NCBI GenBank assembly: GCA_965197495.1
Contig: OZ240210.1
Span: 2,170,001 to 2,234,000, forward strand
Origin: SMYC01 sp965197495
GTDB taxonomy: Bacteria > Acidobacteriota > Vicinamibacteria > Marinacidobacterales > SMYC01
Length of the DNA: 64,000 nt
Direction of reading: 5' to 3'
The translations under genes and the position numbers were made by a program. Below are positions 1 through 8,545 of the stretch, piece after piece. The notes below the pieces were generated by a model that saw only the letters and a program-made list of their open reading frames with translations, was not told the origin of the DNA and made no database searches. Numbering within the stretch: position 1 is the first letter of the stretch; the number at the start of each line of letters is the position of its first letter.

Positions 1-561
1 ACCGAAGGCCTCGTAGGCGGAGAGATAGGTGGCATTCTGGAGCACGCGAAGTTTCAAGCCCACGAGATCGGAAGGCTCGTGGATGGGCCGCTTGCTGTTG
101 TACACGTGCCGGAATCCGTAGTCGAGAAACCCGAGAGAGCGAACGCCGGTTCTCTCGAGAAGCTGCTTGCGCCACCAGTCTCCCAGAGGACCGTTGAGCA
201 CCTGCAAACCCTCGTCGCGCGTCTCGAAAGCGAACGGGAGATCGAAAATCTGGCCTTCTGGCACCCAGCCGGAGAGCACCGGCGTTCCGGAGATGGCCAT
301 GTGCGTGGCACCCGCCTGAAGCTGCTCGAACGCCACCCGCTCCCCGCCGAGCTGAGCCGACGGGTAGATGATGACGCGGAATCTCCCGTTCGTTCTCTCC
401 TCCATGAGATCGCGGATACGCTCGGCCATCAGCTGGTAGTCCGACGCGCTCGTGTAGACGTGCGTGAAACGCACGCGCCATATTTCTTCGGACGCCTCGG
501 GCCGGCAGGCGGCCTGAGCGAGCAAGCCGCCGAGCACGAGAGGAACGACTCGCTCGATCAA
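1..561 (-). CDS. dctP: TRAP transporter substrate-binding protein DctP, 3' end cut by window edge
   Basis: Reading the minus strand from a TTG at 561 gives 187 open codons that run off the window. The N-terminus is a short hydrophobic stretch ending in a lipobox-like LLAQAAC, so it is probably a lipoprotein. The mature part shows DctP hallmarks: FTHVYTSASDYQLMAER, then RFRVIIYPSAQLGGER, FEQLQAGATHMAIS, and the FLDYGFRHVYNS / DLVGLKLRV segment of the ligand pocket. In this family the protein captures a carboxylate-type solute in the periplasm and hands it to DctQM. The start overlaps the stop of the upstream deacylase gene, so the two are translationally coupled. DctQ and DctM lie 5 kb upstream on the same strand, an unusual separation. 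The ligand cannot be told from sequence. Confidence 0.88.
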   Translation of the reverse strand, partial: MIERVVPLVLGGLLAQAACRPEASEEIWRVRFTHVYTSASDYQLMAERIRDLMEERTNGRFRVIIYPSAQLGGERVAFEQLQAGATHMAISGTPVLSGWVPEGQIFDLPFAFETRDEGLQVLNGPLGDWWRKQLLERTGVRSLGFLDYGFRHVYNSKRPIHEPSDLVGLKLRVLQNATYLSAYEAFG

Positions 562-1589
562 CAGGCTAGCTCCTTGACGTGGGCCACCCAGAAGCAGTCG
601 GCACCAGGCTCGGTGACGCCAGCGCTAGCGACGCGGAGAACGATCCCCGAAGCCGGTGCTCGCAGTTTCTCGACGACTCGAAGACCGTCCGCAACGTACC
701 CCACCCGCTCTGCCTCTTCCACTCGATCCCCCGGCCCTTTCTTCAGGCGCAGGATTCCGCCGCGGTTGGGCCGCAGGATGGAGACCCGATCGAAGCGGAA
801 GCGTGTTTCTGGCACGCGCGGATCGCCGGTCAGCATTCCCACCGCGCGCATCACGTTCAAGACACCGTCGACCGCCAGGGATACGAGATCATCGCGAAGC
901 CGTCCTCCCTCCCCGAGCTCCACGACGAGTGTCGGTACGCCGGCGAGGCGGGCCTGCTCGGCGAACGAGAATTCGAGACCGCGAAAGACGACGTGCCGCC
1001 CCCGCTCCTTCGGCTTCATCTCGTAGATGAGCTCGGTTCCGAACGCTTCCGCCATGAGCTTTCGCTTCGCCAGCGTTTGATGCTCGTCGTCCAGCATCAC
1101 CACTTGCGCGAAGGGGGCCTCGCTCGAACCGCTCATGCCGCCGTGAAAGTCGAGGCAGTAGTCGGCGGATGGAAGAATGCCGTCGAAGATCGCCCGCGCA
1201 ATACGCGCGGTGAGCGGACCGTTCGCGTCCCCCGGACACACCCGGTTCATATCCATGGGGCCCCTTGCTTCGAAGGGCCAGCCTCGCTGCCGGCTCATGA
1301 AAGCGGGGGGATTCGCGATGGGAACCGAGACGAGAGTCCCCCGAATCTCGCGAGGACGAACCCGCCCGACGATCTGTCGCGCCGCCTCTACCCCCACGAT
1401 CTCGTCTCCGTGAAGGCCGCCCTGAACATACAGGGCCGGTCCGGGGGCTCCGGAGGCGACGAGGATCGGCAATGTGAGGGGCGAGCCGTCGGGCCACGTG
1501 GCCACCGTGACGCGGCGTCGCAGGACGGTACCGGCGCGCTCGCGCACGCCGAGAAAGCTTCTACGCGCCCCAGATCGTTTGGCCGGCAT
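558..1589 (-). CDS. Succinylglutamate desuccinylase/aspartoacylase family deacylase
   Basis: 343 residues. The zinc-site pattern of the AstE/aspartoacylase branch of M14-like enzymes is visible: GGLHGDEIVGVE (His and Glu ligands), PIANPPAF, MDMNRVCPG and DFHGG. The C-terminal part has the beta-rich region typical of the family, with an ILRPNRGGILRLKKGPGD segment. Such enzymes hydrolyse N-acyl amino acids or related amides; DoeB-type members deacetylate N-acetyl-diaminobutyrate in ectoine breakdown. The gene overlaps the SDR gene upstream by 29 bp and the DctP gene downstream by 4 bp, so it belongs to the TRAP operon and probably acts on the imported compound. The exact substrate is unknown. 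The ATG at 1589 has no clear ribosome-binding site; a GTG at 1547 is an alternative. Confidence 0.83.
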   Translation of the reverse strand: MPAKRSGARRSFLGVRERAGTVLRRRVTVATWPDGSPLTLPILVASGAPGPALYVQGGLHGDEIVGVEAARQIVGRVRPREIRGTLVSVPIANPPAFMSRQRGWPFEARGPMDMNRVCPGDANGPLTARIARAIFDGILPSADYCLDFHGGMSGSSEAPFAQVVMLDDEHQTLAKRKLMAEAFGTELIYEMKPKERGRHVVFRGLEFSFAEQARLAGVPTLVVELGEGGRLRDDLVSLAVDGVLNVMRAVGMLTGDPRVPETRFRFDRVSILRPNRGGILRLKKGPGDRVEEAERVGYVADGLRVVEKLRAPASGIVLRVASAGVTEPGADCFWVAHVKELAC

Positions 1590-2325
1590 CGATGAACACC
1601 GAAGCTCCGGTCACCAGTCGAGCTTCCTCGTTGCTGGCCAGAAACACCACAGCACCCACCACGTCTTCCGGGACACCAATCTCCTTCAGGGGAATTCGTG
1701 CGAGGCGGCGCTCGCGAAACCCGGGGTCGGCAATATCACTGCGATTGAGATCGGTCTCGATGAGACCGGGAGCGATGGCGTTGACTCTTATGCGGTGCGG
1801 GGCCAGCTCCAAGGCCATTTGTTTGGTGAGCATCTCGATACCCGCCTTGGCCACGCAGTAGTGCGTCAAGTTGGGCGCCGCGATCGCCTGGCCTGCCGAG
1901 GACACGTTGATGACCGCTCCCGCGATCTCCCGATCGATCATGCGTCGGGCTACCGCCTGGCCGACGAGAAAGTAACCTCTCAAATTCGTTTCTAGCGTCC
2001 AGTCCCACTCTTCCTGAGAAATTTCCAGAAATGGCGTTCGCTTGAGAACGCCGGCGTTGTTCACCAGCAGATCGATACCACCCAGGAAATCGTCGGCCTC
2101 CTTGACCAGGCGGTTGACATCCTCGCTCGAATCCGTGCTCCCCTGTACCGCAGTGGCGCGCCGACCGAGCTCCTTCAATGAGCCGACGACCTCTTGGGCC
2201 GCGTCGCGACGTGTCTTGAAGTTCACGACCACGTCGGCGCCTTCGCGACCGAGCGCCAGCGCGATGCCGCGGCCGATGCTTCGGGACCCTCCAGTGACCA
2301 GCGCACGCCGGGCTTCAAGGCGCAT
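1561..2325 (-). CDS. Short-chain dehydrogenase/reductase (SDR)
   Basis: About 254 residues, the classical SDR length. It has the cofactor motif TGGSRSIGRGIA near the N-terminus, NNAGV, the catalytic Ser in INVSSAGQ, and Tyr/Lys in HYCVAKAG, followed by RVNAIAPGLIETDL. Family members are NAD(P)-dependent oxidoreductases such as 3-oxoacyl-ACP reductases or sugar and alcohol dehydrogenases. Two ATGs are close together at 2331 and 2325. The GAGGAG sequence directly abuts the first, so 2325 has the better spacing. The 29-bp overlap with the deacylase gene argues for co-transcription and a shared pathway, probably oxidation or reduction of the substrate brought in by the TRAP system. The substrate cannot be assigned. 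Confidence 0.88.
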   Translation of the reverse strand: MRLEARRALVTGGSRSIGRGIALALGREGADVVVNFKTRRDAAQEVVGSLKELGRRATAVQGSTDSSEDVNRLVKEADDFLGGIDLLVNNAGVLKRTPFLEISQEEWDWTLETNLRGYFLVGQAVARRMIDREIAGAVINVSSAGQAIAAPNLTHYCVAKAGIEMLTKQMALELAPHRIRVNAIAPGLIETDLNRSDIADPGFRERRLARIPLKEIGVPEDVVGAVVFLASNEEARLVTGASVFIDAGQTIWGA

Positions 2326-2426
2326 ACTCATTCTCCTCAGATCGAATCCAGTTGACGGAGAATAGCGCCAAGCTCCGTCGGAAGCAAGCTCGGATTTCGA
2401 GCAGGCCCCGGTCGAGTTCTTAGAGG

Positions 2427-3965
2427 CTAACCGTCCCGAACGGCCCGCCAGCAGGTCATCCCAAATCTCTCTGCCTCGTCCGGGCAGCGAATCCGACGGA
2501 AACGACCATTTAAAGACCTAAGGAGGAACTGATTTACCTCGGCGAGCAGGCGCGAGTGCGCAACCCAGAGAAGATCGGACGGTTGTAGTCTATCGTGAAG
2601 AGCTTTGACCAAGTCTCGGGCGTCAGCCGCCATCAGACTTTGATCAGCGATCTCGTCTTCGTCTATCCAACCTCGGTGTTCGGCCGATGATGTCGGATAG
2701 GAGAAGAAGGCAATGGGGCCTTTCTGCAGTCGGACGTAGTACTCCAGGGGATTGCGGGTGAATCCGGTGCAGAGCACCGCGTCAGAAGCGTTGGCATGCG
2801 TTCGGAGGATCCGCGCCTGCGCCGCAACTCCTTGAAGAGGTGGCTGCGAGTAATAGAAGAACAGCGCAGAGGCGGCGAGCCCCGCCGTGAGCGTTACGGC
2901 CGTCGCATAGGAAACGCCACTGAAGCTACGGGCGCCGCTGGCGCAGAGCAGAAGGAAAAGAGGTAATGCGATGACGTCATAACGAGCAACGATGTAGATA
3001 GGTAGATAGAACGATACGAGAAAGGGGACGGCCAGGATGAGCATCATATTGACGGCGAAAACTCTGCCCACTCGACCGTCTTGTCCCGAAAGTGTCAGTC
3101 CCCGCAGCGTCAGGGTGCCAAAAAGTAGGTAGGCAAGAAGCTTCGGCCAAAGAGGCAGCGCGGCGGATCCGGTCGGCACGTAGGCTGGTACTTCCCCTCC
3201 TATCGAGAACGCGGCGAATGATTTGACGAGGGCGAGAGCGGGCGGAGTCTGGCTCCAGATGCGCTCGACCCAGGAGGCCGCTCCCGTCTGGATCTGGTGC
3301 CAGAGAAGTGGTGTCCATGGACTGTAGGCAAGCAGTATCGCGGTAACGCACCCTAGGCCGACACGAGCGGATAATTGTCGCCGAACGACATAGAGCAACG
3401 GAGGGATCAGGAGGAAGAGTCCATAATTGTGGGTGTATAAGGCCAGCGCGGTGACAAAGCTGTAGAAGAGTCCCACATACGAAGATTTGGATCGCTTCAA
3501 CCACTCGAGGCATGACAGGGATCCGAGTGCGAGCAGGATGAACAGGGCGTAAGGCCGCACCTGTTGGCTATGATAGATGTGTAGCGGCGAGACGGCGAGC
3601 AGAAGAGCTCCGAGCCAGGCAACGTCGGCGCTCCACAGTCGATGGCCGAGCCGGTACGTAAGGACGACCGCCGAAACCCCGCACAACACCGACAGACCAC
3701 GCAGTGCCGCCGGCCCTGAACCTGCCAAAGCTCTCCATAGACATAGCAGCAAATAGTAGAGCGGCGGCGACGAGTCGTTCTTCAGTTCCGCGAGAATTCC
3801 CGTCGGAGACGCACTGGCGACGAGCGCTGCAAAGGCTTCGTCGAACCAGAGCTCGTTCCTCTGCAGTCCGAGTAGGCGGAGTCCAAGGGCCAGGGCGAGC
3901 ACGAGCCCAAGGGCAAAAAGCCCGCTGCGATCCGGTGGCGACGCCGAGTCGGGACGGCGAGCCAC
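2427..3965 (-). CDS. GT39/ArnT-type polytopic membrane glycosyltransferase
   Basis: 512 residues with a hydrophobic segment at about 15-35 and roughly ten more membrane spans. After the first span comes NELWFDEAF, the acidic loop motif of GT-C enzymes of the PMT/ArnT type, and later HIYHSQQVRPYAL, another conserved loop of this superfamily. These enzymes transfer a sugar from a polyprenyl-phosphate donor to an acceptor on the outer face of the inner membrane. The start is GTG at 3965, seven bases after the DUF1028 stop, so the gene sits in the TRAP operon although no link to transport is obvious. The acceptor is unknown; a soluble C-terminal domain of about 130 residues has no feature I recognise. 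Confidence 0.8.
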   Translation of the reverse strand: MARRPDSASPPDRSGLFALGLVLALALGLRLLGLQRNELWFDEAFAALVASASPTGILAELKNDSSPPLYYLLLCLWRALAGSGPAALRGLSVLCGVSAVVLTYRLGHRLWSADVAWLGALLLAVSPLHIYHSQQVRPYALFILLALGSLSCLEWLKRSKSSYVGLFYSFVTALALYTHNYGLFLLIPPLLYVVRRQLSARVGLGCVTAILLAYSPWTPLLWHQIQTGAASWVERIWSQTPPALALVKSFAAFSIGGEVPAYVPTGSAALPLWPKLLAYLLFGTLTLRGLTLSGQDGRVGRVFAVNMMLILAVPFLVSFYLPIYIVARYDVIALPLFLLLCASGARSFSGVSYATAVTLTAGLAASALFFYYSQPPLQGVAAQARILRTHANASDAVLCTGFTRNPLEYYVRLQKGPIAFFSYPTSSAEHRGWIDEDEIADQSLMAADARDLVKALHDRLQPSDLLWVAHSRLLAEVNQFLLRSLNGRFRRIRCPDEAERFGMTCWRAVRDG

Positions 3966-3971
3966 GCCGCG

Positions 3972-5051
3972 CTATTTCCCGAATAGCCGACGCGCGAAGT
4001 CGGGGTCGTCTTTGAAATAGTGGCTGAACCGGTCCAAGGTGCCGGTCCGGTCTCGGATGACCTTCATCCGCATTTTCCAAAGCTGCTCGTAGCGCTGGTT
4101 TCGCGAGGCCGCTTCGCGAAACCACCGAAACGCCTCGTCCTTGTCGCCGAGCTGGTAGTGAACGAGGCCGAGCGCCTCGTAGGCGCGGGACTCGTTGGGG
4201 TAACGGCCAACGAACTCCTTCGCAGCGGCAATCGCCTCGTCGGATCTCCCGTCGGCTGCAAGGCGTACGGCTTTTCCGTAGAGACGGTAATCCTTCCGCT
4301 TCTGCCAAAGTCGATTGAGCTCACGAACCGGCTCTTCATGGTCCATGACGCGGAGGTCGATATAGTAGCTTAACGGAAACACGTCAGCACCGACGGTGGT
4401 ACTGGCGTCCTCAGCCACGCCTTTACGGTAGATTCTCAACGCCGCGGACTGCTTACCCCGCGCGTCGCCGCCCACAGTATCTGCCTGGAGCAGTGCCGCC
4501 ATGAGACGGTCAGCCAATTCGCCCTCGGTCGACTCGAAGGTGTCACCCATCGCGTCCGTCGTCTCCTTGCCGGTGAGCATGTTCCCCTGGGTCGTGTAAT
4601 ACTTCCCCTGGCGGTCGCCGGAATAGAAAGTACACTCGGGACCGGTGTGGGCGGCAACACGCCCTTTCGCGTCCACCGCGCCCATCTGCCGAAACTCCCG
4701 GCCGGCGTCCTTGGACATGAGCATCTCGAGGCTGTCGGCGGCCGAGAAGCCCAATTCCATTAGCTGAACGCCTTCGACGGCGGTCAAGAGGTTTTGCCCG
4801 GCAAACGAGTGCTGCATAGCGATCACTCCCACTCCGGCCTTGCCGTAAAACGACATGACGTTGAAGACGCGGGAGGCGATAGCAATACCGACGTCACCGG
4901 TGTCCTGGTCGTAGCCGAGAATGGAGTAGGTGGTGATCAACTCGTCCGGCTCGGACGCGGGGGACGAGTTCTGCATGGCGTTTAATGACGTGGCGGCGAA
5001 CAGGCTGAGGCCTGCAAGCGCGAGCAGTGTCCGTCTCGCTTTTCGAAACAT
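3972..5051 (-). CDS. Secreted DUF1028 (Ntn-hydrolase-like) protein with C-terminal TPRs
   Basis: 359 residues. I place the start at ATG 5051: it has AAGGAGGA just upstream and opens a clear signal peptide (MFRKARRTLLALAG then LFAATSLNA). The mature N-terminus (TTYSILGYDQDTGDVGIAIASR) and the following GVGVIAMQ / MELGFSAADSLEMLMSKD segments are DUF1028, a family with an Ntn-hydrolase-like fold and unproven function. Residues 270-340 contain two TPR-like helices pairs (SDEAIAAAKEFVGRYPNES and KDEAFRWFREAASRN). Family members often lie near peptidases and amidohydrolases, which fits an extracytoplasmic hydrolase feeding the TRAP system. The stop is seven bases before the glycosyltransferase start. 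The upstream reading frame could extend to 5246 inside dctM, but that would lose the signal peptide. Confidence 0.85.
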   Translation of the reverse strand: MFRKARRTLLALAGLSLFAATSLNAMQNSSPASEPDELITTYSILGYDQDTGDVGIAIASRVFNVMSFYGKAGVGVIAMQHSFAGQNLLTAVEGVQLMELGFSAADSLEMLMSKDAGREFRQMGAVDAKGRVAAHTGPECTFYSGDRQGKYYTTQGNMLTGKETTDAMGDTFESTEGELADRLMAALLQADTVGGDARGKQSAALRIYRKGVAEDASTTVGADVFPLSYYIDLRVMDHEEPVRELNRLWQKRKDYRLYGKAVRLAADGRSDEAIAAAKEFVGRYPNESRAYEALGLVHYQLGDKDEAFRWFREAASRNQRYEQLWKMRMKVIRDRTGTLDRFSHYFKDDPDFARRLFGK

Positions 5052-5107
5052 GAAATCCTCCTTGAGTTCAAAACAGGGATGTTCGATCGATAGACGCATT
5101 AGGGCCC

Positions 5108-6382
5108 TTAATATCCGACGAGTCGCGGGAGAAAGAGCACGACTTCCGGGACGAAGGCGATGACGAGTGCAAAGGCGAATAAGAGTGCGAGATAGGGAAT
5201 GATTGGCCGGGCGACCTCCGCGGGGGAAACCTGGCCCACGGAGCAAGCGACCAGCAAGCTCACGCCGACCGGCGGCAGGAAAACCGAGATCCCCTGCGTC
5301 GCGACGATGACGGTGCCGTAGTGAACCGGGTCAATGCCCAGTTGTTTCGCGATGGGCAATAGAATCGGAGTTAGCATGACGACGGCCGGGACCCCCTCCA
5401 AAATGGCGCCCAATGGTATGAAGACGAGAATCGTAAGAATGAGAAAACCCACCTCTCCCCCACCCAATTCAACCAGAGAGGCGGCCAGAATTTGTGGCAC
5501 TAGCTTCACCGCCAATGTCCATGAAAGGAGTTTTGCGGCGCCAACGACGAAGAGCACCATACCGGTGAGGACGGCCGTGCGGACGAGCTCACCCCAGAGG
5601 TGACGTGGCGAGAGCTCTCGATAGAAAGCTCCAAGTAATAGGGCGTAGGCGACGGCAATTGCGGCCGCCTCGGTGGCAGTAAAAAGACCGAGGCGAATAC
5701 CCCCAAGCACAATGACGACCAGCAACAGGGGGAGGGCGCCCGCTAATGCCGCCCGGGCCGTAGTACCCCAGGTTTCTCGAGGTCCGCGAGGCCAGCCTTG
5801 GCGTTTCGCCTGCCACCAGATTTGGCACATCAAACCGATAGCCATGAGCAAGCCGGGCACCAGACAGGCGGCAAATAGTTTTCCAATGGAGACGTTCCCG
5901 ATAACGCCGTAGATGACCATGACGATGCCGGGAGGAATCAAAATGCCCATGGCACACGCGGCGCCTACGATAGCGGTGGCACGTGCACGGCCGTATCCCT
6001 TTTCGACGAGCTGGGGGATCATGATGCCGCCAATCACCGCCGCTTGTGCCGAAGTGGACCCAGAAACACCCGCAAAGAATGTCTCCGCGACGACCACCAC
6101 CTGCCCGAGTCCGCCATGTAGATGGCCCACCAAGGAATAGGCCAACGTCACCAATCGTCGGCTGATGCCTCCTACATCCATGATGAAGCCGGCGAGAATG
6201 AACAGGGGGACCGCCAGCATGGGAAAGGAGTCCATGCCGGCCACAATTTGCTGCGGGATAATCACGAGGGGTAGTTCCTCGTCGAGAACAAAAGCGAAAG
6301 CGGCTGTTCCCACCAGTGCGAAGCCGATGGGGATGCTCAGCAGCACCAGCACGATGAAAGCGACCAGAAGAAGTACAGCCAT
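5108..6382 (-). CDS. dctM: TRAP transporter large permease subunit DctM
   Basis: 424 residues from ATG 6382, with about twelve hydrophobic segments from the first residues (MAVLLLVAFIVLVLLSIPIG). Conserved DctM stretches include DSFPMLAVPLFILAGFIMD, GVSGSTSAQAAVIGGIMIP, GYGRARATAIVGAACAMGILIPPGI and the C-terminal half GTVIVATQGISVFLPPVG. This is the ion-coupled membrane channel of a tripartite ATP-independent periplasmic transporter and works with DctQ and the binding protein. The ATG shares its A with the TGA of dctQ (TGATG), so translation is coupled. The longer reading frame from 6502 overlaps dctQ and is rejected. The substrate is not predictable from the permease alone. Confidence 0.93.
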   Translation of the reverse strand: MAVLLLVAFIVLVLLSIPIGFALVGTAAFAFVLDEELPLVIIPQQIVAGMDSFPMLAVPLFILAGFIMDVGGISRRLVTLAYSLVGHLHGGLGQVVVVAETFFAGVSGSTSAQAAVIGGIMIPQLVEKGYGRARATAIVGAACAMGILIPPGIVMVIYGVIGNVSIGKLFAACLVPGLLMAIGLMCQIWWQAKRQGWPRGPRETWGTTARAALAGALPLLLVVIVLGGIRLGLFTATEAAAIAVAYALLLGAFYRELSPRHLWGELVRTAVLTGMVLFVVGAAKLLSWTLAVKLVPQILAASLVELGGGEVGFLILTILVFIPLGAILEGVPAVVMLTPILLPIAKQLGIDPVHYGTVIVATQGISVFLPPVGVSLLVACSVGQVSPAEVARPIIPYLALLFAFALVIAFVPEVVLFLPRLVGY

Positions 6383-6891
6383 CAGTGACTCTTCTCCTCT
6401 TGGCCCTCTTGGCCCTCCTGCTCGGCAAGCGTGCCGCCGAGACGGGCCGCCAAATGTAACAGCATGAGCATCCCGGCCACCGGTACCGAGGCGTATACCC
6501 ACGCAAGCGGCAGATCCAACGCCGCTGAACGCTGGCCGTGGGCCAGATGCAACAGTCCAAAGCCCAGGATGATGAGGCCGAAAGCCGCGGCTGCGACGAA
6601 CCCGGTGCCAAAGCGGTAGGCCCAGATTCGCGGACGACGAGGGAGCTTGGTTACCGCCAGATCGAACGCAAAATGACTCTGAGACTCCAAGGCGAGCGAG
6701 GCGCCCATCATGGATAGCCAGATGAAACAGAATCTCGATAGCTCTTCGCTCCAGGGATTTGGCCGCTCGAACAGATAACGCATGGTGACCTGAAGCAGCA
6801 CCACCGCGAAGACCAAGAGCACGAGGCTTCCGGCAACTGCTTTCTCGACCGCAACCATGAAGCGGTTAACACGTCTCACGAACTGCAACAC
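6382..6891 (-). CDS. dctQ: TRAP transporter small permease subunit DctQ
   Basis: 169 residues if translation begins at GTG 6891, which has GGAAGGTGGAG about seven bases upstream; ATG 6858 is the next choice. Four hydrophobic helices are visible. The family signature MRYLFERPNPWSEELSRFCFIW, with the conserved Trp-Ser-Glu-Glu, lies after helix one, followed by LESQSHFAFD. DctQ is the four-helix membrane partner that docks on DctM. The stop overlaps the dctM start by one base. The C-terminus is charged and repetitive (EQEGQEGQEEKSH). The long upstream extension to 7077 would overlap the gntR gene by more than 100 bp and carries no domain. Confidence 0.88.
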   Translation of the reverse strand: MLQFVRRVNRFMVAVEKAVAGSLVLLVFAVVLLQVTMRYLFERPNPWSEELSRFCFIWLSMMGASLALESQSHFAFDLAVTKLPRRPRIWAYRFGTGFVAAAAFGLIILGFGLLHLAHGQRSAALDLPLAWVYASVPVAGMLMLLHLAARLGGTLAEQEGQEGQEEKSH

Positions 6892-6962
6892 TGGTGTTCT
6901 CCACCTTCCATAAAGAGGTCGGGACCCCCAAGTCAAAGTCAAAGAGTTTATCAGTTCAGCGT

Positions 6963-7934
6963 TTAAAGTAGAACCTCCGCCTGTACTCTCACCGTCTCGA
7001 GAGACTCCATGTCGATCTGGGTTTCGGTGGGGATGACGGAAGCCAGCCGCCTCGCTTTCTCGGGAAGCTCCTCCCACAAATGTACGCTGACGATCAGAAG
7101 TCGGTACTTTCCTGTGACAGCCAGCTCGGCAAGATCCGGAATCTCACCGATGGACTTCGGCTCGACGGTCACTTTGCCGCCGACCTCGCCTTGAAGGTAG
7201 TCGACGACGGCGCCTCCGATCCGCTCGCGGTCGGCGTCGGGTAGAACGAGCAGCACCGACGAGCCCGCAGGCAGTCTTCCAATCTTGCGAACAACGCGTT
7301 CGGACATTTTGAGCCGTATCGGGTAGATCCGGTCTTTCGCGCCCGCGCCCTCGACGATCTCGAGAAGTCGCTCGTACCGATAGGTGTTGACGAGGATCGC
7401 GGAGTAGCGTCCGAGCTCCTCGTGGGACAGCAGGGCAGCGTCATCGAAGCCGCTACCGGCGATCTTGATCTCCCAGGCGCGCTCGATCACAGCGGCATGC
7501 TCCTTCGCTGAGCTCGCGCTCAAGTCCACGTAGAGGTAGGACGGCGTGCGCGTCTCGTGCGCGATCGCCCGGCGCACGAGGAGACGGGCCAAGCCGATGG
7601 AGCTGACTTTCTTCGACTTCGCCCATTGGACCATGCGATCGCACTCCGCCGTCGCCTCGGAAGCGACCTTCTCCACCTGCGGGGACTTCACGAGGTGGTC
7701 GGTCACCATCACGTGGCTTCGGCTCTTCGACGACAGGAACCCCAGATCGGTGAGCTCCCGATAGGCGCGCCGCACGACCGCCTCACCGACCCCCAGCTGC
7801 TTCGCGAGAGCGCGAATTGACGGCAGAAGGTCGCCTCCTTGCAGCCGGCCGACGGTGTAGGCGATCTTGATCTGCTCTTTGATTTGAACCCAGGGAGGCA
7901 ACGAGCTCGAGCGGTCGACAAATAGTGACTTCAA
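6963..7934 (-). CDS. GntR-family transcriptional regulator
   Basis: 323 residues. The N-terminal 75 residues are a GntR winged helix: PPWVQIKEQIKIAYTVGRL, LLPSIRALAKQLGVGEAVVRRAYRELTDLGFL. The next 240 residues form an effector domain that I cannot assign to FadR, UTRA or MocR types; it lacks an aminotransferase fold. The start appears to be TTG 7934. The gene is directly upstream of dctQ on the same strand with a 71-bp gap, so it most likely autoregulates and controls the TRAP operon in response to the imported compound or a metabolite. A palindrome-rich AT segment upstream (8022-8057) is a plausible binding site. Confidence 0.85.
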   Translation of the reverse strand: MKSLFVDRSSSLPPWVQIKEQIKIAYTVGRLQGGDLLPSIRALAKQLGVGEAVVRRAYRELTDLGFLSSKSRSHVMVTDHLVKSPQVEKVASEATAECDRMVQWAKSKKVSSIGLARLLVRRAIAHETRTPSYLYVDLSASSAKEHAAVIERAWEIKIAGSGFDDAALLSHEELGRYSAILVNTYRYERLLEIVEGAGAKDRIYPIRLKMSERVVRKIGRLPAGSSVLLVLPDADRERIGGAVVDYLQGEVGGKVTVEPKSIGEIPDLAELAVTGKYRLLIVSVHLWEELPEKARRLASVIPTETQIDMESLETVRVQAEVLL

Positions 7935-8021
7935 GGTCTCGACTCCGTGTCCGACTCTGGGGTGACCTTAACACAGTTGTAACAATTCGCGGGCGCCGAA
8001 CCTTCAAACGCACGCCGATCC

Positions 8022-8057
8022 AACTGATTGAATCGAATAACTAGTTATAAATCAGTT
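8022..8057. promoter_or_regulatory. Nested palindromes upstream of gntR, candidate operator
   Basis: A perfect 12-bp palindrome ATAACTAGTTAT lies at 8037-8048. Around it is an inverted pair AACTGATT (8022-8029) and AATCAGTT (8050-8057). The segment is AT-rich in an otherwise GC-rich region and sits about 90-120 bp upstream of the gntR start, a typical place for a GntR-family operator. Binding is inferred, not shown. Confidence 0.5.
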
Positions 8058-8103
8058 ATTTAATATGTGTCATGTTTACCATATTGAAAACCAACGAATT
8101 CGC

Positions 8104-8133
8104 TTGACACGCGCGCTTATTTTCTCCTAGATT
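8104..8133 (+). promoter_or_regulatory. Candidate sigma-70 promoter reading rightward
   Basis: TTGACA at 8104-8109, an 18-bp spacer and TAGATT at 8128-8133 fit a housekeeping promoter directed toward the decayed TonB-receptor leader at 8365 and the intact receptor at 8868. The rest of 7935-8364 shows no coding potential that I can support. Confidence 0.45.
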
Positions 8134-8308
8134 TCACCTTGTGTTCATGTGGACACAGGCATCATAAGGCCATGACGAAGATTCCGAAATGAGGGTAGCC
8201 TCGATGTTCGGCCGACTCTTCCCCGTTCTCAAGGATGACGTGGCTCCGTTTCTTTTCGGTGCTCGCTCGGGCTTTGTGCGAAGGTTCGTGGAACGCGCCG
8301 ATGTGGCC

Positions 8309-8348
8309 GTTCCCTATCACCGTTTAATGTTCCCTATCACCGTTTAAT
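8309..8348 (+). repeat. Perfect 20-bp tandem duplication before the decayed receptor start
   Basis: Two identical 20-bp units run back to back at 8309-8328 and 8329-8348 (each begins GTTCCCTATCACC). They end 16 bp before an ATG that has CGGAGGAC as ribosome-binding site. A different tandem duplication lies at the same relative position before the intact receptor gene (8821-8850). Confidence 0.9.
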
Positions 8349-8364
8349 AACGGAGGACAAAAAA

Positions 8365-8545
8365 ATGAGGCACTGGGGCTAGTTCAAAGGCGTTTGTCTC
8401 CGTGGTCACGTTATGCACCCTACTGACCCTTGCAGCGGCTCCCGCCATCTCCCAGGAGGTGATGGGGTCGATCGTGGGAAGCCTCACGGACGAGCAGCGG
8501 CTGGTGTAGCCCGGCGCTGTCATCGCCGTCTCTTCGCCGAATTTG
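8365..8545 (+). pseudogene. Decayed duplicate of the 5' end of the TonB receptor gene
   Basis: From ATG 8365 the DNA matches the first 180 bp of the receptor gene at 8868 almost base for base: the signal peptide region (CTTGCAGCGGCTCCCGCC), the QEVxGSIVG start of the mature protein, and the CCCGGCG..GTCATCGCCGTCTCTTC block. It carries in-frame stops (GGC TAG TTC near 8380 and GTG TAG CCC near 8505) and similarity stops near 8545. The ribosome-binding region and the A-run before the ATG are also conserved. It is a truncated paralogue, not a coding gene. The 320 bp after it (8546-8867) show no further receptor sequence and no gene I can support. Confidence 0.85.

Noticed and set aside
79..1595. 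Long plus-strand open frames opposite dctP and the deacylase
   Set aside because: They are antisense shadows of GC-rich minus-strand genes; no domain is visible and the opposite frames have clear family motifs.
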